In this document: piece after piece, positions 62,301 to 64,000 of the stretch | Numbering within the stretch: position 1 is the first letter of the stretch | How the letters are laid out: every line of letters starts with the position of its first letter | NCBI GenBank assembly: GCA_013822735.1 | Contig: PNKZ01000009.1 | Coordinates: 124,001-188,000 of the forward strand | Direction of reading: 5' to 3' | Source: Pirellula sp. | Lineage (GTDB): Bacteria > Planctomycetota > Planctomycetia > Pirellulales > PNKZ01 | DNA length: 64,000 bases | Made by a program: the position numbers and the translations under genes | The notes under the pieces: generated by a model | Told to the model about the DNA's origin: nothing | The model's input: the letters and a program-made list of their open reading frames with translations, nothing else | Database searches by the model: none

Positions 62301-62865
62301 GCGCGACCGTGATCCCGTTCGTGCGAAAGGAGAGGTGGTCGAACCGACCTATCTGCTTGCGACGTCGGCACGCGATCGAACGGTGAAGTTGTGGGACGGA
62401 CAAGGAAAGTTCGTGGCGACGCTCGTAGCGCCCGGTCAGGATATCGTGTCGCTCGCGTTTGCGCCCGACGGCAAAACACTCGCAGGCGGCGACGACGCCG
62501 GGAACGTCACGTTATGGGACGTCGACACGCGAGCCGTACGCTACACCTTGCGCGGCCATAGTCGCGGCGTGTACGCGCTCGCGTTCAGTCCCGACGGACG
62601 GATTCTCGCTTCGGCGTCCGGCGGGCGCTGGTTGCAGACCTCGGGCGAAGTGAAACTTTGGGACGTGTCTTCGGGGCAGGTGCATGCCACTTTAGACGGG
62701 TACACCGCGCCGCTGGCGTTTCGTCCCGACGGGCTCGCCTTGGCCGCCGGGCGGGATAATGAGCGGAAAATAGCGATTTGGACGGCTGCGCCCTACCGAG
62801 TGGAAATGAATTCTCTCTCGGGGCCGGCGACAAACGCACCAAATGCGGCGAAAATCAAACCGTGA
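59305..62865 (+). CDS. Serine/threonine protein kinase with membrane helix and WD40 propellers
   Basis: 1186 residues. The N-terminal helical domain (about 15-95) is the type found before planctomycete Hanks kinases. Kinase domain about 131-440: glycine loop GRGGMG (138-143), Lys160 (AAVKVLHG), catalytic loop HCDLTPANILL (about 259-269; HCD replaces the usual HRD) and DFGL (about 280). A transmembrane helix (about 454-476, AAALATAAAALVALGIGGAW) then a coiled segment and two WD40 arrays (about 555-1180; for example FLGHTGPIGAVVCTQPV and LRGHSRGVYALAFSPDGRIL). The kinase is cytosolic, with WD40 blades probably outside the membrane as a sensing or docking platform. It is divergent from an ECF sigma gene. 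Activity is likely, since Lys160, HxD and DFG are all kept. Confidence 0.95.
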   Translation: MTQPSTSPPSNASTLREACADLLRRLARGEPARAESYFESFPALAADAEAAVELIYTEFAAREEAGEQPQAEAFLVRFPQWVGPLRRQLDIHRLLNGDGEQATPKPAGLLGAAATKAGSAAADAPQEFGAYHVLRRLGRGGMGTVYLATHGALGRLAAVKVLHGSARGDQQSADPTERTSAERFRAEVRSVAALGHQGIVQLYELGETSDGRHFAAFEFVEGGSLQQALQGRPRPAREAAELVRRVAEALDVAHKAGIVHCDLTPANILLAPDGTPKIADFGLARLPRSAADLEAAAAPHGARNHSARNSAELDEEPQPDTAHLSSVALAGTPGYLAPERIDNPASAAPAADLYGLGAVFYELLTGRPPHIGATPLDTLRQTRDYDPPSPRTLAPSVPRDAATICLKCLERDPARRYATAAALADDLRRFLAGEPIAARPIHAVERLWKWAGRHRGLAAALATAAAALVALGIGGAWYNVRLREALDQSKSQETQIARQASDLETRVEQLDRSLFTMQLNQAEALLQRAPHQALALLNDVSRCPPERRDFAWGYLVRRASQDRRTFLGHTGPIGAVVCTQPVAGGPTLLITAGLDDTVRRWNLADDATVGTVPVVTSDAALVALNPDGSRLAAAYADGSARLWNLAAGSAPRELVGHAEEITALTFFNGGRWLATASADGRLRIWDPTGAAITSWQVAEAGEILSLAASPDDQTLVLGLTGGIVRFVDSIEGTTTAQEIGKGAGPTSLSFTADGKQLLGVDGATGRLELWNLGERRTSRLLDLPEGFARTAVIRRDGAYLAYATAEGLVRVVRPATGEVTAEYRGHLARITGLAFTVDGAGLVSVSEDRTAKYWDVPGVRYPQLIEGDEFKTFATAYSPSGRLLANAGADGVIRIQDLWPDAETSQTRKLVGHGAAVRVLRFFGEDQLLSGAEDNTVRFWDLKKGKEVRSWSQAAWVQDVAVAEHEIFSADAAGHVRRSDGFDFVAHAGSIHAVAAIRTRDRDPVRAKGEVVEPTYLLATSARDRTVKLWDGQGKFVATLVAPGQDIVSLAFAPDGKTLAGGDDAGNVTLWDVDTRAVRYTLRGHSRGVYALAFSPDGRILASASGGRWLQTSGEVKLWDVSSGQVHATLDGYTAPLAFRPDGLALAAGRDNERKIAIWTAAPYRVEMNSLSGPATNAPNAAKIKP

Positions 62866-62982
62866 CGCCGCCGCCGGACGATCGTATAGAATAAGGGGCG
62901 GGTCCGTCGCGACGCGAACACGCCGCTGGTCGGCTTGGTCACGTTGCGGTGTAGCTTATTGCGCCGGGAGATTCTCTCGATC

Positions 62983-64000
62983 GTGTCGATTGCTTCGACC
63001 ACTTCCGATCTGCGCGTGGCCGCGACGCATGTCGCGTCATCGCCGGCGGTCCAGGCCGGCGCGGTTCCGGCCGCTCAAGTGCAGTCGGAGCCTGTGCATC
63101 CGGTGCCCGCTCATCCTGTTCCCGCGCAAACTGTGCAGAAGCAGGCCGCGAAGCCGAGCCCGCCGGTGTATGTCGCGGAAGTGGTGTATGAAGCTTCCGT
63201 CGCCCCACCGGCTCCGGTGCTCATCACTTCTCACGATGAACCCCTGGCGCGGCGCAGGACGCTCAGTTCCCTGGGGCTGGGTGCTTGGCTCTGGCACATT
63301 CGCTACGCGCTCACGGCCGGCTCGCTCTCGGGTGTGACGCATTGCGTGGCGCTCGTGACGCTGGGGGTCGTGCTGCTGGACGCCAAGATTACGCCGCCGC
63401 AGCAGACGCCGCCGCTCGAGGTTTCCGTCCCCGTGCAGAAACTGCTCGATAAGGTTGAGCCGCCGGTGATCACGGCGCTCGAAGCCGATAAGCCGAGCTT
63501 CCGCAGCGACGGGCGCAGCACCGGCAGCGGCTCAGGGAGCGCCGGTGCTTCAGGCGGTCGCGGCGGCGAACTGGTCGGCGGCGTTCAAGTCGCCGCGCTT
63601 ACGCCCAACGCGGCGCAAACCACGAATTCCGGCGGTACCGGCTTCGGCATCGATCGCGCCTACGGCAACGACATGCTCGGCGAAGTCGGCGAGATGAAGA
63701 AGGAGGCGACCTTCTTCGGCGTAAAGGCCGAAGGACGTTCGTTCGCCTTCGTGGTCGACACTTCCGGCAGCATGGGAATCAACAATCGCTATTTGCGCTG
63801 CCGGGCCGAACTCTTGCGGGCCGTGAGCGAGCTCGGGCACAAGCAAAAATATTTCATCACGTTTTTCAATCATCAAACGTTTGCGATGCCGGAGCGAAAG
63901 CTCGTCGAGGCGACGAGCCCGCAGTTGAAGAAAACGATGCAATGGATCACCGGAGCGGTGCCGATGGGAAGCACCGAGCCGTGGGACGGGGTCTACTTGG
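62983..64000 (+). CDS. vWA domain protein with one membrane helix, 3' end cut by window edge
   Basis: At least 339 residues from GTG 62983, with GGGAG 12 bases upstream (62966-62970); no stop before 64000. A Pro/Ala/Val-rich cytoplasmic N-terminus (about 20-85) is followed by a transmembrane helix (about 114-133, SGVTHCVALVTLGVVLLDA). A Ser/Gly-rich linker (about 170-200) leads to a vWA domain starting near 247 (SFAFVVDTSGSMGINNRYLR) with the MIDAS motif DTSGS. The domain continues with KQKYFITFFNHQTFAMPE to the window edge. vWA domains bind protein partners through a divalent metal. In planctomycetes these anchored vWA proteins are abundant with unknown clients. It follows the kinase gene by 117 bases and may be co-transcribed. 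Confidence 0.85.
   Translation, partial: MSIASTTSDLRVAATHVASSPAVQAGAVPAAQVQSEPVHPVPAHPVPAQTVQKQAAKPSPPVYVAEVVYEASVAPPAPVLITSHDEPLARRRTLSSLGLGAWLWHIRYALTAGSLSGVTHCVALVTLGVVLLDAKITPPQQTPPLEVSVPVQKLLDKVEPPVITALEADKPSFRSDGRSTGSGSGSAGASGGRGGELVGGVQVAALTPNAAQTTNSGGTGFGIDRAYGNDMLGEVGEMKKEATFFGVKAEGRSFAFVVDTSGSMGINNRYLRCRAELLRAVSELGHKQKYFITFFNHQTFAMPERKLVEATSPQLKKTMQWITGAVPMGSTEPWDGVYL

Noticed and set aside
1-64000. tRNA or rRNA genes
   Set aside because: Looked for T-loop (GGTTCRANYCC) and conserved rRNA stretches in the intergenic regions and found none.

Overview
The window looks like a piece of a planctomycete chromosome, most likely order Pirellulales; this is inferred from gene content. It is GC-rich and carries planctomycete hallmarks: an ECF sigma factor divergent from a serine/threonine kinase with C-terminal WD40 repeats, a SpoVG with an inserted zinc ribbon, a formylmethanofuran:H4MPT formyltransferase in a bacterial setting, DUF58 and BatA-like vWA proteins, and many secreted low-complexity proteins. 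Shine-Dalgarno motifs are sparse. Both ends cut genes: a porin at the left edge and a vWA protein at the right.

Layout. 1-4046 (minus): phosphate-selective-type porin (cut), rhomboid protease, membrane-anchored coiled-coil protein. 4463-11203 (plus): a complete tripartite efflux set, with an outer-membrane factor, a MacA-like adaptor, and a MacB-like system split into ATPase and permease. 11384-18793: DAHP synthase, SMP-30 protein, parallel beta-helix protein, small HTH/zinc-finger protein, lipoate ligase family protein, HEAT protein, secreted cysteine hydrolase. 19245-25429: PDZ protein in a Gly/Ala/Thr/Asn-rich matrix, TonB, TonB-dependent receptor. 25430-29738 is accessory: three small unknown genes, dense intergenic repeats, and a single integron gene cassette with a textbook attC site. 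29739-35719: glycine-rich autotransporter, O-antigen-ligase-like protein, FemAB/GNAT-like protein. 35850-41032: DUF58, BatA-like vWA, methyltransferase, FabI, NUDIX. 41539-48040: gluzincin peptidase, CdsA, PlsC, SpoVG, IspE, and a pyrimidine-nucleoside phosphorylase broken by an apparent frameshift. 48161-54014: Cys-rich secreted protein, undecaprenyl-phosphate sugar transferase, semialdehyde dehydrogenase, Pro-rich anchored protein. 54084-62865: polytopic sigma-54 activator, Ftr/FhcD, ECF sigma factor, WD40 kinase.

Working together. The envelope dominates: porin, efflux pump, TonB and receptor, autotransporter, O-antigen ligase, sugar transferase, CdsA and PlsC all build or serve an outer membrane. 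Lipid synthesis (FabI, PlsC, CdsA) and isoprenoid synthesis (IspE) lie within about 7 kb. Regulation is represented by an ECF factor, a membrane-embedded sigma-54 activator and a kinase.

The most unusual signals are non-coding. One is the solitary integron cassette at 28876-29469, with no integrase in view. Another is a set of intergenic arrays built on a 7-bp period, often as inverted pairs, each locus with its own heptamer; they sit between convergent genes or directly against start codons. These resemble the short tandemly repeated repetitive (STRR) heptamers described in cyanobacteria. Around them are several other hairpin families: an 85-nt palindrome in two copies, hairpins with covarying stems, and a 32-nt element. 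Two elements are read into proteins, at the C-terminus of the GNAT-like protein and the N-terminus of the beta-helix protein.
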